Below, piece after piece: positions 1 through 8,936 of a stretch of 64,000 nucleotides of DNA. The notes under the pieces were generated by a model, which searched no databases, had not been told where the DNA came from, and saw only the letters and a list, made by a program, of their open reading frames with translations. The translations under genes and the position numbers were made by a program. This DNA is from Paenibacillus xylaniclasticus (lineage in GTDB: Bacteria > Bacillota > Bacilli > Paenibacillales > Paenibacillaceae): NCBI RefSeq assembly GCF_004001065.1, contig NZ_BIML01000002.1:1-64000 (forward strand), written 5' to 3'. Numbering within the stretch: position 1 is the stretch's first letter; every line of letters begins with the position of its first letter.

Positions 1-92
1 CCCGCCGATAACGGCGGGTGTAGATCGAAATATGCAGCCGTATAGATCGCTGCCAATGCGGCAAGCGCAGTTTTGATAACCCGAATACCCAT
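1..92 (-). CDS. Aromatic acid exporter family membrane protein, N-terminal fragment
   Basis: Only the first 30 codons lie in the window; the gene continues past base 1. Reading leftwards from the ATG at 92-90, the protein begins MGIRVIKTALAALAAIYTA and continues into HPPLSAG. This start is typical of the DUF939/YqjA-like aromatic acid exporter family, whose first transmembrane helix carries an IKT-x-LA motif. A GAGGG ribosome binding site lies just upstream. The family identification rests on this short N-terminus alone, so it is moderate. It lies 42 bases downstream of the ABC permease gene on the same strand. Confidence 0.6.
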   Translation of the reverse strand, partial: MGIRVIKTALAALAAIYTAAYFDLHPPLSA

Positions 93-134
93 CAACAAGC
101 CCTCAACTGTTCAACCGTTATTGTTCCTTCTATC

Positions 135-980
135 CTACCGTTCCCGTCTTCCGCCCGTCAACCTCCGTTCGAGCATTGCCACAAGCTGATACATGACGGT
201 GGCAACAAGCGCGATAATAACAAGACTTGATAGGACAAGCGTGAAATTAAACACTTGGAAGCCATAGATAATTAAATATCCGAGCCCAAGCTTCGCAACT
301 AAAAATTCGCCGACGATAACGCCAACCCACGATAAACCGACGTTCACCTTAAGCGTCGAGATAATAACCGGGAACGAAGCGGGAATAATGACGTAGCGGA
401 ACGTCTGCAAGCGTGAAGCGCCAAATAACCGAACGACCTTCACAAACCCGCCTTCCACTTCCCGGAACTGATTATAAATATTAAGCGTCGTAATAATGAC
501 CGTAACGGACAGTGTCGTGACTACGATCGACATAAACCCTGGACCGAGCACGACGATAAAGATCGGACCAAGTGCAACCTTCGGCATACTATTCAACACG
601 ACGAGATAAGGATCGAGAACGCGTGAAACAAAAGGAAACCACCACAGCAGCGCGGCGATTAGCGTCCCAAGGGCCGTTCCGAGCACGAAGCCGAGTGCAG
701 TCTCGCCCGCTGTCATGCCGACGTGCGACCAGATCGAGCCGTCACGGACCATATCCGCGATTAAATTCACGATGCGCGACGGATAGCTGAACAACAGCGG
801 ATCAATCCATTGGCTTCGGCCGGCCTGTTCCCACAAACCGATGAACAAGACGAGAATCGCGAGGCGAACGACCAGCACCGCGGCTGTCACACGCCGGGAA
901 CGCGCTTTATGCTTGGCGAACAAGCCTTGTAGCCACTCGTAGGCGGAATCGTTTGTCGCACCGCTAATTTTCATCTTCAT
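135..980 (-). CDS. ABC transporter permease, nitrate/sulfonate/HMP type
   Basis: This 281-residue inner membrane permease has about six hydrophobic helices and a binding-protein-dependent transport loop near residues 185-205 (RLFGASRLQTFRYVIIP), which docks on the ATPase. It belongs to the SsuC/ThiX/TauC family. Its start overlaps the end of the ATPase gene by 17 bases, and a G-rich ribosome binding site precedes the ATG. With the ATPase at 964-1797 and the lipoprotein at 1819-2838 it forms a complete importer. The substrate cannot be read from sequence; sulfonates, thiamine precursors or similar small molecules are usual for the family. Confidence 0.88.
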   Translation of the reverse strand: MKMKISGATNDSAYEWLQGLFAKHKARSRRVTAAVLVVRLAILVLFIGLWEQAGRSQWIDPLLFSYPSRIVNLIADMVRDGSIWSHVGMTAGETALGFVLGTALGTLIAALLWWFPFVSRVLDPYLVVLNSMPKVALGPIFIVVLGPGFMSIVVTTLSVTVIITTLNIYNQFREVEGGFVKVVRLFGASRLQTFRYVIIPASFPVIISTLKVNVGLSWVGVIVGEFLVAKLGLGYLIIYGFQVFNFTLVLSSLVIIALVATVMYQLVAMLERRLTGGRRER

Positions 981-1797
981 GATGCCGCCCCCCTTCGTCC
1001 GATTCCTCGCTGACGTTGGCCGCCATTCCGTCCTGATTCAGCTCCGCCCACAGCTTTTCAAATAGCGGTTGGAATGCTGGATGCCGACGAGCTTCCATTG
1101 GTAGCAGCTCCCGAAGTGATTCCGGTACCTTCAGCTCTAGACGAATCCGCCCCGGGTTCCGCCCCAATACGATGATGCGGTCGCTCATCGCAGCAGCCTC
1201 GGCAAGATCATGTGTGACAAGCACTGCAGTCTGCCCCCGCTTGCGAATCGTGCCCCATACTAGATCCTCCAACTGAAGCTTAATATGCATATCGAGAGCC
1301 GAAAAAGGTTCATCCAACAGCATAATATCCGGCTCTGTTGCCAGCGTCCGGGCAAGCGCGACCCGCTGTCGCATCCCTCCCGACAGCTCATGCGGATATC
1401 GCATCGCCGTCCCGCCTAACTCCAGCTCCTCCAGCAGGCGTCTGACTCGCTCCCTCGAAGCCGCATCCAGCTTCCCGCTAATTTCTAATCCGATTGCCGC
1501 ATTATCTTGAATCGTGCGCCACGGAAACAAATAATCTTGCTGCAGCATGTAACCAACGGCGGTCGAAGGACCAGATATCCATCTGCCATCGATGCTTACT
1601 TCTCCGCGCGTCGGCGTAAGCAGCCCAGCGATAAGATGAAGCACCGTTGTTTTGCCGCAGCCGCTTGGACCGACCAGACTGACGAACTCACCGCGTGCAA
1701 TTGCTAAATTCAATGAATCAACGGCGAGCGAGGCGCCGCTGTCGTTAACATATACATGAGATACATTGCGCAGCCGCAGCTTCTCTTGTTCCGGCAT
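964..1797 (-). CDS. ABC transporter ATP-binding protein, nitrate/sulfonate type
   Basis: This 277-residue ATPase powers the importer encoded with it. The Walker A motif GPSGCGKTT is at residues 43-51, the signature LSGGMRQ at 138-144 and Walker B IMLLDEP at 158-164, followed by the SALD D-loop and the switch histidine in VTHDLAEA. The C-terminal tail of about 50 residues matches the SsuB/TauB type. The gene lies 21 bases after the binding-protein gene and overlaps the permease start, so all three are probably co-transcribed and translationally coupled. Confidence 0.9.
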   Translation of the reverse strand: MPEQEKLRLRNVSHVYVNDSGASLAVDSLNLAIARGEFVSLVGPSGCGKTTVLHLIAGLLTPTRGEVSIDGRWISGPSTAVGYMLQQDYLFPWRTIQDNAAIGLEISGKLDAASRERVRRLLEELELGGTAMRYPHELSGGMRQRVALARTLATEPDIMLLDEPFSALDMHIKLQLEDLVWGTIRKRGQTAVLVTHDLAEAAAMSDRIIVLGRNPGRIRLELKVPESLRELLPMEARRHPAFQPLFEKLWAELNQDGMAANVSEESDEGGRHHEDEN

Positions 1798-1818
1798 ACC
1801 CGCCGTCTCCTCTCGGCC

Positions 1819-2838
1819 TTACTTGGTTATTGCCTCAATCGATTCCTTCGCGAACGATGTATCGACAAGCTTGTCGTAAGCAGGGCGTTCCTTTAATTCT
1901 CCAGCGGATGTCATAATATCGGCGAGATTATTCCATTCCGCTTCATCTACGATCGGATCTTGAGCATATGAGCCCTGCTCCTTGTACCGTTTGATAGCAC
2001 TAATCGCGATATCACGGTCTGTATTATCGAAGTAAGGCAGCACGACATCCGCAATTTCTTCCGGCGAATGATTTGCCACCCACAGCTGAGCACGGCGAAC
2101 GGCATTCGTGAACCCTTGCACAACATCTTTGTTTTTATTGATGTAGCTTTGTTTCGTCATGAATACGGTGTAGGGTAAATAGCCGCTCTCTACGCCGAAT
2201 GAGGCAATAACATAGCCTTTGCCGTCCTTCTCGATTATCGATGCCTGCGGCTCGAATAGCTGCACATATTCACCGGTACCGGACAGGAATGCTGCCGGGA
2301 TATTGGCGAAGTCGATATTTTGAATCAAATTCAAATCTTGATGCGGCTCAATGCCGTGCTTTTTGAGCGTGAATTCACCAGCCATCTGCGGCATGCCGCC
2401 TTTTCTTTGTCCAAGAAAATTTACCCCTTTGAGTGACGACCACTCGAAATGCTCGACCGGATTCCGAGCAACAAGAAACGTACCGTCCGTCTGCGTTAGC
2501 TGCGCGAAGTTGATTACCGGATCGTCAGCACCTTGCTGATATACATAAATCGAAGTTTCCGAGCCGACAAGCGCGACGTCGATTTGGCCGGACAACAGTG
2601 CGGTCATCGTTTTATCGCCGCCTGGTGTCGTCGTAAGCTCGATGTCAATGCCTTCGTCCTCGAAAAAACCGTTCGCTATAGCAACGTATTGCGGTGCGTA
2701 GAACAAGGAACGGGTTACCTCGCCGATTGTCACCTTCGTGTTTCCACTTTCCGACTTTCCGCATGCTGCGAGCAGCGTCACGGTCAATACGACGGCTAGT
2801 ACAGCCGCCAGCCAGCTCCTTCGTGCTGTGACTTTCAT
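1819..2838 (-). CDS. ABC transporter substrate-binding lipoprotein, SsuA/NMT1-like
   Basis: This 339-residue lipoprotein captures the substrate outside the membrane. I place the start at the ATG at 2838 because GGAGGGG lies 7-8 bases upstream and the N-terminus is then a classic lipoprotein signal: basic residues, a hydrophobic core, and lipobox LLAAC with the lipidated cysteine at 26. A longer frame reaching 2979 has no ribosome binding site. The mature part shows the NMT1/THI5-like pattern (LLSGQIDVALVGSE and a following hinge). It is the first gene of a three-gene importer operon. Upstream bases 2839-2977 show no riboswitch that I can recognise. Confidence 0.87.
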   Translation of the reverse strand: MKVTARRSWLAAVLAVVLTVTLLAACGKSESGNTKVTIGEVTRSLFYAPQYVAIANGFFEDEGIDIELTTTPGGDKTMTALLSGQIDVALVGSETSIYVYQQGADDPVINFAQLTQTDGTFLVARNPVEHFEWSSLKGVNFLGQRKGGMPQMAGEFTLKKHGIEPHQDLNLIQNIDFANIPAAFLSGTGEYVQLFEPQASIIEKDGKGYVIASFGVESGYLPYTVFMTKQSYINKNKDVVQGFTNAVRRAQLWVANHSPEEIADVVLPYFDNTDRDIAISAIKRYKEQGSYAQDPIVDEAEWNNLADIMTSAGELKERPAYDKLVDTSFAKESIEAITK

Positions 2839-2977
2839 CTCATATTCCCCTCCGCGATTCGTCCTTAGGCCTATTCTGACACTTCCTAGACAACGAACCG
2901 AACAATGTAGTTGCTTCAGCCTATGCGTAGACGAGAGCGGAGGTGCATTGAAGACTAGAAGGCAGCGTCTAACCATC

Positions 2978-3022
2978 AAAAAAGCTGCTTCCCGGATTCG
3001 AGCCGATCCGAGAAAGCAGCTT
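2978..3022 (-). terminator. Rho-independent terminator of the acetate-type symporter operon
   Basis: On the minus strand GAAGCTGCTTTC pairs with GGAAGCAGCTT around a loop, followed by a T-run. It lies just after the stop codon of the symporter gene at 3050. Confidence 0.8.
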
Positions 3023-3049
3023 CTGTATTAAACCATTATTGGAACGAAA

Positions 3050-4579
3050 TTATACCATCATATTGGAACGAACTTGAATTTCTTCGAATGACGCGGCATC
3101 CTCCGTCTTCTTGCGAGATAACAGCGTACCGGCGATCGCCGCAATAAAGCCTAACGGAATAGAAATAATGCCTGGATTCGTCAGCGTAAACCATGGGTCG
3201 CCAACGAATATCGCTTTGCCTTCAACCGGGCTCCATACTGAGGGACTCATCGCTACAAGTACGACTGCGCTAATCAAGCCGGTCAGCATGCCGGCGATTG
3301 CTCCGGTCGTATTAAACCGTCTCCAAAATATCGTGAATAGAATAACCGGCAAATTCGCGCTTGCTGCAATTGCGAAAGCAACCGAGACGAGAAACGCGAC
3401 GTTGAGCTTCGATGCAAGAAGTGATAGCAAAATTGAGACGACAGCTACACCAACCGCTGCCCAGCGAGCTACCTTCATCTGCTCCTTCTCGCTCGCCTGA
3501 CCTTTGCGCACGATGTGACTGTAGAAATCGTGGGCAAATGCTGATGCCGCCGACAGCACGAGTCCCGCAACGACCGCAAGAATGGTAGCGAAGGCGACCG
3601 CCGAAATAAATGCGAAGAAAAATTCTCCGCCAAGCTCTCTTGCTAGCAGCGGTGCCGCCATGTTACCGCCCTTATCTGCGGCCACGATAGCATCATAGCC
3701 GACAAAGCCTGCAGCGCCGAAACCGAGGAAGACGGTCATGACATAGAAAATACCGATAATCCAAGTCGCATATACAACAGAGCTTCTGGCTGTCGCAGCA
3801 TCACGCACCGTGAAGAAACGGATTAGAATATGAGGAAGTCCGGCTGTACCAAGCACTAAAGCTAGATTGAGCGACAACGTATCAAGCGGAATTTTATACT
3901 TGTTGCCAGGATTAAGGAACGACTCTTGAAGCGGCGTAGCCGTCTTCATCTCTTGGAACATATCAAATACGTTGAAGTTGTACTTCGCGAACACGATGAT
4001 CGACAGCAGCAGTGTGCCGCCCATAAGCAGCACCGCTTTAATGATCTGCACCCACGAGGTCGCATGCATACCACCGAACACGACGTAGATCGTCATAAGT
4101 GATCCAACGATCAGCACAGACTCTGTGTATGAGATACCAAGCAGCAGCTTTATGAGCGCTCCCGCGCCGACGAGCTGTGCAATCATATAGAAGGTCGAAA
4201 TCGTAATCGTATTAAGGGCTGCGACTCCGCGTATTTTTTTGGCATTGAAGCGAGCAGCGATCATATCAGCCATCGTATATTTGCCCAAGTTGCGGAGAGG
4301 CTCTGCAACTAGATACAGAACAACGAGATAGGCAACAAGGAAGCCAATGCTGTAAAAAAATCCGTCAAAGCCAGCCAGCGCAATCGACCCGGCAATACCG
4401 AGGAAAGAAGCGGCCGACATATAGTCACCTGCAATAGCAAGCCCGTTCTGCCAGCCTGTCAGCCCGCCTCCTGCCGTATAAAATTCGTTTGTCGATTTTG
4501 TTCTCTTAGAGGCGATATAAGTAATAACTAATGTAACCGCTACGATCGCGAGGAATAACCAAAAGGCCGTTTGATGCAT
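3050..4579 (-). CDS. actP: Cation/acetate symporter (sodium:solute symporter family)
   Basis: This 509-residue transporter has about 13 hydrophobic helices and the sodium:solute symporter fold. Segments such as GGGLTGWQNGLAIAGDYMSAASFLG and RFFTVRDAATARSS match ActP/YwcA-type symporters, which import acetate and other short monocarboxylates. It sits 21 bases after a DUF485 membrane protein, the standard partner of this family (YjcH-ActP in Escherichia coli). A cre-like box upstream of the pair suggests carbon catabolite control. The exact monocarboxylate is not provable from sequence. Confidence 0.85.
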   Translation of the reverse strand: MHQTAFWLFLAIVAVTLVITYIASKRTKSTNEFYTAGGGLTGWQNGLAIAGDYMSAASFLGIAGSIALAGFDGFFYSIGFLVAYLVVLYLVAEPLRNLGKYTMADMIAARFNAKKIRGVAALNTITISTFYMIAQLVGAGALIKLLLGISYTESVLIVGSLMTIYVVFGGMHATSWVQIIKAVLLMGGTLLLSIIVFAKYNFNVFDMFQEMKTATPLQESFLNPGNKYKIPLDTLSLNLALVLGTAGLPHILIRFFTVRDAATARSSVVYATWIIGIFYVMTVFLGFGAAGFVGYDAIVAADKGGNMAAPLLARELGGEFFFAFISAVAFATILAVVAGLVLSAASAFAHDFYSHIVRKGQASEKEQMKVARWAAVGVAVVSILLSLLASKLNVAFLVSVAFAIAASANLPVILFTIFWRRFNTTGAIAGMLTGLISAVVLVAMSPSVWSPVEGKAIFVGDPWFTLTNPGIISIPLGFIAAIAGTLLSRKKTEDAASFEEIQVRSNMMV

Positions 4580-4600
4580 CGATCATCTCCCCCTCATCCA

Positions 4601-4927
4601 TCAAATATGATGCTCTTTGCGGATAACTTCCACCGCCTCGTCGAACTTCTTCGCCTTACGGCTGTACACAATGCACAATGTCCAGGTCATAATGAATTGC
4701 GCAAAAGCGAACAACCATGCCCATGATATGGGTCCAATCGCCTCTTCATTCAAAAACGTCCAATACGACGTCAGAATGGGAAGGAGAAAGTAAAAGGTAA
4801 GAAAAAAGACGGTCATCGGAACAATAAACCTTCGTTTCTGTCTCAGCAAGGATTGGAACTGCGCGGACCTGGCAATCTGTGCGTAGCGGTCGGCATTCAA
4901 TTGCGTCTGCGGCTGAGCCTCACTCAT
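4601..4927 (-). CDS. DUF485 family membrane protein
   Basis: This 108-residue protein has a hydrophilic N-terminus, two transmembrane helices (about residues 36-54 and 66-88) and a charged C-terminus. It is a typical DUF485 protein, the family encoded next to ActP-type symporters. Its role is not firmly known; it is presumed to assist or assemble with the symporter. It is the first gene of the operon, with AAGGAGG upstream of the ATG. Confidence 0.82.
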   Translation of the reverse strand: MSEAQPQTQLNADRYAQIARSAQFQSLLRQKRRFIVPMTVFFLTFYFLLPILTSYWTFLNEEAIGPISWAWLFAFAQFIMTWTLCIVYSRKAKKFDEAVEVIRKEHHI

Positions 4928-4989
4928 GATTAAGCCTCCTTAACGATTAGGGTAATGGATCGCTGCTGCTTTACGAACGTTGTAAATAT

Positions 4990-5003
4990 AGAAAACGCTT
5001 TCA
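4990..5003 (-). promoter_or_regulatory. Candidate cre (CcpA) box upstream of DUF485-actP
   Basis: On the minus strand the site reads TGAAAGCGTTTTCT, matching the cre consensus TGWAANCGNTNWCA at all fixed positions but the last. It lies about 63-76 bases upstream of the DUF485 start codon, a good place for catabolite repression of acetate-type uptake. The regulatory role is inferred. Confidence 0.6.
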
Positions 5004-5089
5004 CAGGGATCCTGGCTCCTCCTCTGTCTATAATCCATATACCAATTGTCCCGATAAATATGACATGACCATCGGCTTAATTATAGAAA

Positions 5090-5127
5090 CCAAAAACCCT
5101 TCGCAGCGAAAAAGCCACGAAGGGTTA
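5090..5127 (-). terminator. Rho-independent terminator after the M32 carboxypeptidase gene
   Basis: On the minus strand AACCCTTCGTGG pairs with CGCTGCGAAGGGTT, followed by a T-run. It lies 40 bases past the stop codon of the carboxypeptidase gene. Confidence 0.8.
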
Positions 5128-5165
5128 TGGTCCAGCAGGAAAAGCCCGTTATCGTCCTGCTCACA

Positions 5166-6683
5166 TTACAGCTTATAAATATCTTTGTACTTCCGTTCCA
5201 AATAAGCGACGAGATGCGATGGATCGAGCGGCTTGCCCGTCGTGCCGAGAATGATCTCGGAAGGCGTACGCGCTTTGCCCCACTTGTACACCCGCTCCGT
5301 CAGCCATTGTTTGATCGGGAGCAGGCTGCCCTCACCCACTAGCTGCCAGAAATTCGGCAGCTCGCGCTCCATAGTATCCGCAATCTGCGCCGCGTACATA
5401 TTGCCAAGCGAATACGACGGGAAATAACCGAACGAACCGCCGGACCAATGTACATCCTGCAGTACACCTTCTGCATTATTCGACGGCACGACGCCGAGAT
5501 AGTCGCGGTATTTGTCGTTCCATATTGCCGGCAGGTCTTCTGCCTCGGCACCTTCATTGAAGATCAATTTCTCAATCTCATATCGGATAATGATGTGGAG
5601 ATTGTACGTTAGCTCATCCGCCTCGATCCGGATAAGCGACGGCTGTACGACGTTCGTCGCCCGATAAAAGTCATCTACGGATACGTCATCGAATTGCCCC
5701 GGGAACCGGCTTTGCAAATCGCCATAGTACCGATCCCAGAACGGACGGCTTCGTCCGATCACATTTTCCCAGAAACGGGATTGCGACTCATGGATACCCA
5801 TAGATGTGCCTGTTGCCAGCGGCGTTCCCGCTAGCTCCGCCATAATATTCTGCTCGTACAGCGCATGTCCGCCTTCATGAATCGTACCGAATAGCGCGCT
5901 CGTTACGTCATCCTTCAGATAACGTGTCGTTATACGCACATCGCCGATATTAAGCCCTGTCGCAAAAGGATGCACACTCTCATCGAGCCGTCCAGATTGA
6001 AAATCAAAGCCCATCTGTTCCAAAATAAACAAGCTGAATGACTTCTGTCCTTCCTTCGCATATTGCTGCTTCAAGAAAGACGTATTTGGCTGATGCGGCG
6101 ATGCCGCAATCGCCGATGCAAGCGGCACCAGCTTATCGCGCAATCCGCCGAAGACACTGTCAAGCTCTGCTACGGTCATACCCGGCTCGTACTGATCGAG
6201 CAGCGTGTCGTAACGAGTCGCTTTGACGCCCCATAGATCAATAAATTGATTCGTATACGAAATAATTTTATCCAGATAAGGGCGGAACTGATCGTAGTCA
6301 CCGTTCTCCTTCGCCTCTTCCCATGCCGATTCCGATTGTGAGGTCAGGACGACGTATTCCTGGTATAGCTTCGGCGGAATAAGAACGCTGCGGTCATAGT
6401 CTTTGCGTGTCTCCGCAACAAGCCGGCGATCCAGATCGCTCAGCTGACCATTCACTTCCTTCTCTTCTAGCTTCGACAGCAGTTCGCCAAGCTCCTTCGA
6501 CGTCGCCAGCTTAAAGCTCTCAGCAGACAACACGCCGATCGCCTCAGAGCGCATATCCATTCCTTTGCGAGGTGCGCCAGTACGCAAATCCCAGTAAAGG
6601 ACAGCAAGCGCTTCCTCATAGCTTTTAATCTGTTTCATCTTGTCTTTGAACGTCTGCAGCGATTGCTCATAGGTTGCCGCCAT
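5166..6683 (-). CDS. Carboxypeptidase M32 (Taq-type metallocarboxypeptidase)
   Basis: This 505-residue cytosolic zinc carboxypeptidase removes C-terminal residues from peptides. The zinc motif HEGGH is at about residues 269-273, with the third ligand glutamate in IHESQSRFWE about 26 residues later. Length and motifs match the M32 family (Thermus Taq carboxypeptidase, Bacillus YpwA). I chose the ATG at 6683 because AAAGGTGGAG lies immediately upstream; the GTG four codons earlier would overlap that site. It is monocistronic with its own terminator. Confidence 0.93.
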   Translation of the reverse strand: MAATYEQSLQTFKDKMKQIKSYEEALAVLYWDLRTGAPRKGMDMRSEAIGVLSAESFKLATSKELGELLSKLEEKEVNGQLSDLDRRLVAETRKDYDRSVLIPPKLYQEYVVLTSQSESAWEEAKENGDYDQFRPYLDKIISYTNQFIDLWGVKATRYDTLLDQYEPGMTVAELDSVFGGLRDKLVPLASAIAASPHQPNTSFLKQQYAKEGQKSFSLFILEQMGFDFQSGRLDESVHPFATGLNIGDVRITTRYLKDDVTSALFGTIHEGGHALYEQNIMAELAGTPLATGTSMGIHESQSRFWENVIGRSRPFWDRYYGDLQSRFPGQFDDVSVDDFYRATNVVQPSLIRIEADELTYNLHIIIRYEIEKLIFNEGAEAEDLPAIWNDKYRDYLGVVPSNNAEGVLQDVHWSGGSFGYFPSYSLGNMYAAQIADTMERELPNFWQLVGEGSLLPIKQWLTERVYKWGKARTPSEIILGTTGKPLDPSHLVAYLERKYKDIYKL

Positions 6684-6797
6684 CCGACTCTCCACCTTTC
6701 CAATTCAACCCATTTTACTTGATCATACTTTTTTAACGACTTATAATCAACTTTAACGCATGATAGATAGAGAAACAAATGGGTGGAGGAAAAACGC

Positions 6798-7118
6798 ATG
6801 CACATTACGTTTACCCCTTCGGCGCAATCCGCGTTGAAGCCGCATCTAGCGGATGGAACTCGGCAGCTGAAGCTGCTGTATGATACCGAAGGCTGCGGCT
6901 GTGTCGTAAGCGGCGTGCCAGCACTTCAATTGATCGAAGCTGGCGGACCCGACGATGCTCTTGGCACTGGCGATCCGTTTGACTTTTGGTACGAGCCTCG
7001 GTTCGAGGTTTTTTTTGAGCCTCGGCTGCGTATCGACTACGACGAGAACCAGCATGCTTACAGCTTGAAGAGCGACGGTCAAATCTATACGACGAATCTG
7101 CGTTTATTGCTATCCTAA
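6798..7118 (+). CDS. HesB/IscA-like iron-sulfur biogenesis family protein
   Basis: This protein of 106 residues resembles the short HesB-like (FeS_biosyn) proteins of Firmicutes: an N-terminal beta strand (MHITFTPSAQSAL), then YDTEGCGCVVSGVPAL and a C-terminal LRIDYDE segment. It keeps a CGC pair near residue 33 but lacks the C-terminal cysteine pair of true A-type carriers, so a scaffold role is doubtful. The ATG at 6798 has GGAGGAAA at the right distance. It is 13 bases before the carbonic anhydrase gene and is probably co-transcribed with it. Confidence 0.75.
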   Translation: MHITFTPSAQSALKPHLADGTRQLKLLYDTEGCGCVVSGVPALQLIEAGGPDDALGTGDPFDFWYEPRFEVFFEPRLRIDYDENQHAYSLKSDGQIYTTNLRLLLS

Positions 7119-7131
7119 GGAGGAACACGAC

Positions 7132-7716
7132 ATGAACCAACTGAGTCAGATTCTAACATTCAACGAACGATTCGTAGAGGAGAAGCAATATGAACCCTAT
7201 CTGACGGATAAATTCCCTAACCGAAAGATGGTAATCGTCACGTGTATGGACACACGCCTTACGGAGCTGCTGCCAAAGGCGATCAACGTTCATAATGGCG
7301 ATGTCAAGATAATAAAAAACGCAGGTGCTATCGTCACTCAGCCATTTGGCAACATTATGCGCAGTATTCTCGTCGCTCTCTATGAGCTTGGCGCAGCTGA
7401 AGTTGTCGTCATCGGTCACCACGACTGCGGCATGACGGGCATCAACCCGGAAAAAAGTGTCATCAAAATGCTCGATCGCGGCGTAACGAACGAAACGATT
7501 ACAACGCTGAGACATTCCGGTCTCGACCTGATGCGTTGGCTTCGCGGTTTCGACAACGTGCACCAAAGTGTCGAGAACAGTGTAAATATTATTCGCAATC
7601 ACCCGCTGCTGCCGCCAGGTACGCCAGTTCATGGCTTAATCATCGATCCGAAGACGGGCAAGCTCGATCTTGTCACAGAAGGCTATGAAATCGCAGAGGC
7701 ATCCGCCAAACAATAA
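7132..7716 (+). CDS. Beta-class carbonic anhydrase
   Basis: This 194-residue cytosolic enzyme interconverts carbon dioxide and bicarbonate. The zinc ligands are visible: Cys38 in TCMDTR with the Asp40-Arg42 dyad, and His96 and Cys99 in GHHDCGM. This is the short beta-carbonic anhydrase type of Bacillus YvdA/YtiB. TAAGGAGGAAC precedes the ATG. It follows a HesB-like gene and ends in a strong terminator. Confidence 0.92.
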   Translation: MNQLSQILTFNERFVEEKQYEPYLTDKFPNRKMVIVTCMDTRLTELLPKAINVHNGDVKIIKNAGAIVTQPFGNIMRSILVALYELGAAEVVVIGHHDCGMTGINPEKSVIKMLDRGVTNETITTLRHSGLDLMRWLRGFDNVHQSVENSVNIIRNHPLLPPGTPVHGLIIDPKTGKLDLVTEGYEIAEASAKQ

Positions 7717-7732
7717 TCAGGATAATTAAAGA

Positions 7733-7779
7733 AAGGTTGTACATTAAACAGATGAACCTGTTTTCTGTACAACCTTCTT
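7733..7779 (+). terminator. Terminator after the carbonic anhydrase gene
   Basis: AAGGTTGTAC pairs with GTACAACCTT, with an inner AACAG/CTGTT stem. The T content after the stem is modest. It starts 17 bases after the carbonic anhydrase stop codon. Confidence 0.75.
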
Positions 7780-7865
7780 ACGTTAGTCACAAAGCAGTGA
7801 AGTGAGCGTCTGCTCTCACTTAGTTTCAGCATAGCCCCTTCCGCTCTCTAATTCTGCTTGTCTTC

Positions 7866-8390
7866 TTACCTTCCTCTTTCCAATATTGCTTGATTGCGTG
7901 CAGCGACAACCTCGCTTCGGTCCCGCGTTAGATGACGATGGATGACGTCCTCCCCCGCATCCTCGCTTGCTATTCCCCATTGCCAGCCTCTATTAGCGCA
8001 CAACGCTAAACATGCATCCTTCAGGTTCGGATCACAGATCGGGAGATTCATATCGGAATAAGGGAACGCCACATCGTTCGCAAGTGCATCTCGCCTGTAC
8101 TTCAGCTCAGCGAGCATGGCTTCGCCATCGAGCCCAAGCTGAATCAAATGCTCCTTGGTCAGCCGCTGCAGTGCAGACGTCCACATCTTGACCGCGCCGC
8201 CGATGTTGCCTCTGCGATGATGATAGCAGCCTACCGCAACCTGAATCAACCCATGCCAGGTGCCGGTAAACTCCTCGCCTTGATGAGCCTTCCAATACTC
8301 CTCCAGCAATTCGTGGCACTCAAAATAATCCCGAGTTGCATGAAATTCAGACAAATAGGATATATATGATAGCGGATAAGCTGCTGTCAC
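7866..8390 (-). CDS. DUF309 domain-containing protein
   Basis: This 174-residue protein has the DUF309 signature near residues 20-60: YFECHELLEEYWK, then GLIQVAVGCYHHRRGN. It is a small all-helical family found across Firmicutes with no proven function. The start is a GTG at 8390, preceded by GAGGGGGAG. It is divergent from the small exported protein gene at 8503 and looks monocistronic. Confidence 0.82.
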   Translation of the reverse strand: MTAAYPLSYISYLSEFHATRDYFECHELLEEYWKAHQGEEFTGTWHGLIQVAVGCYHHRRGNIGGAVKMWTSALQRLTKEHLIQLGLDGEAMLAELKYRRDALANDVAFPYSDMNLPICDPNLKDACLALCANRGWQWGIASEDAGEDVIHRHLTRDRSEVVAARNQAILERGR

Positions 8391-8502
8391 TTTCGCTCCC
8401 CCTCGCCCGCAAAAAATTTGAAACCAACGTTCATTGTAGCCGTATTAGAACCATATCGCAACGAGAGCCAGCTTGGCCCTTTACATTCAGGAGGAGATTG
8501 TT

Positions 8503-8934
8503 GTGTTTAAGAAAGGAATCGCACTATTTATGGCTTTGACTCTGCTGTTCGTGCTTGTGAATGAATCGGCAGACGCAAAGCCGAGAAGAGCCATTAAGTC
8601 GCCAAAGCAAAGCTACACCGAAACGCCGAGCAAAAGCAGCAATAATGTAAGCCAGAGCAATCCCGGCACGAATTCCGGTACGAAGTCTGGTACGACCAAT
8701 CCATCAACCCAACGCGGCTTCTTCAGCGGCGGGAGCTTCATGAAAGGATTGATGATCGGCGGACTGGCAGGCTTGCTGTTCGGAGGCATTTTCTCGAACA
8801 TGGGCTTTTTCGGTAACCTAATCGGTTTACTAATTAATGTGATGGCCATCTTCGCGCTCATCGCAGGTATTCGCGCAGCAATAAACTATTTCCGTAACCG
8901 ACGTTATTCCAATAACCAAAGGAGACCGTACTAA
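8503..8934 (+). CDS. Small secreted or membrane protein with glycine-rich hydrophobic C-terminus
   Basis: The product has 143 residues. A signal-like helix (residues 4-20, ending in ESADA-K) is followed by a basic and then Ser/Thr/Asn/Gly-rich linker with NSGTKSGTTN repeats. Two hydrophobic stretches follow, with glycine patterns such as GLMIGGLAGLLFGGIF that recall the N-terminal region of Tim44-like proteins. The start is a GTG at 8503 with AGGAGGAGAT just upstream; a TTG ten codons earlier overlaps nothing useful. It is two bases from the DUF2653 gene, so the two are co-transcribed. The function is unknown. Confidence 0.7.
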   Translation: MFKKGIALFMALTLLFVLVNESADAKPRRAIKSPKQSYTETPSKSSNNVSQSNPGTNSGTKSGTTNPSTQRGFFSGGSFMKGLMIGGLAGLLFGGIFSNMGFFGNLIGLLINVMAIFALIAGIRAAINYFRNRRYSNNQRRPY

Positions 8935-8936
8935 AT

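Noticed and set aside
2838-2979. Riboswitch upstream of the ABC transporter operon
   Set aside because: I looked for TPP, SAM and similar conserved cores and saw none.
7797-7822. Inverted repeat AAGTGAG/CTCACTT as a terminator of the DUF309 gene
   Set aside because: No T-run follows on either strand.
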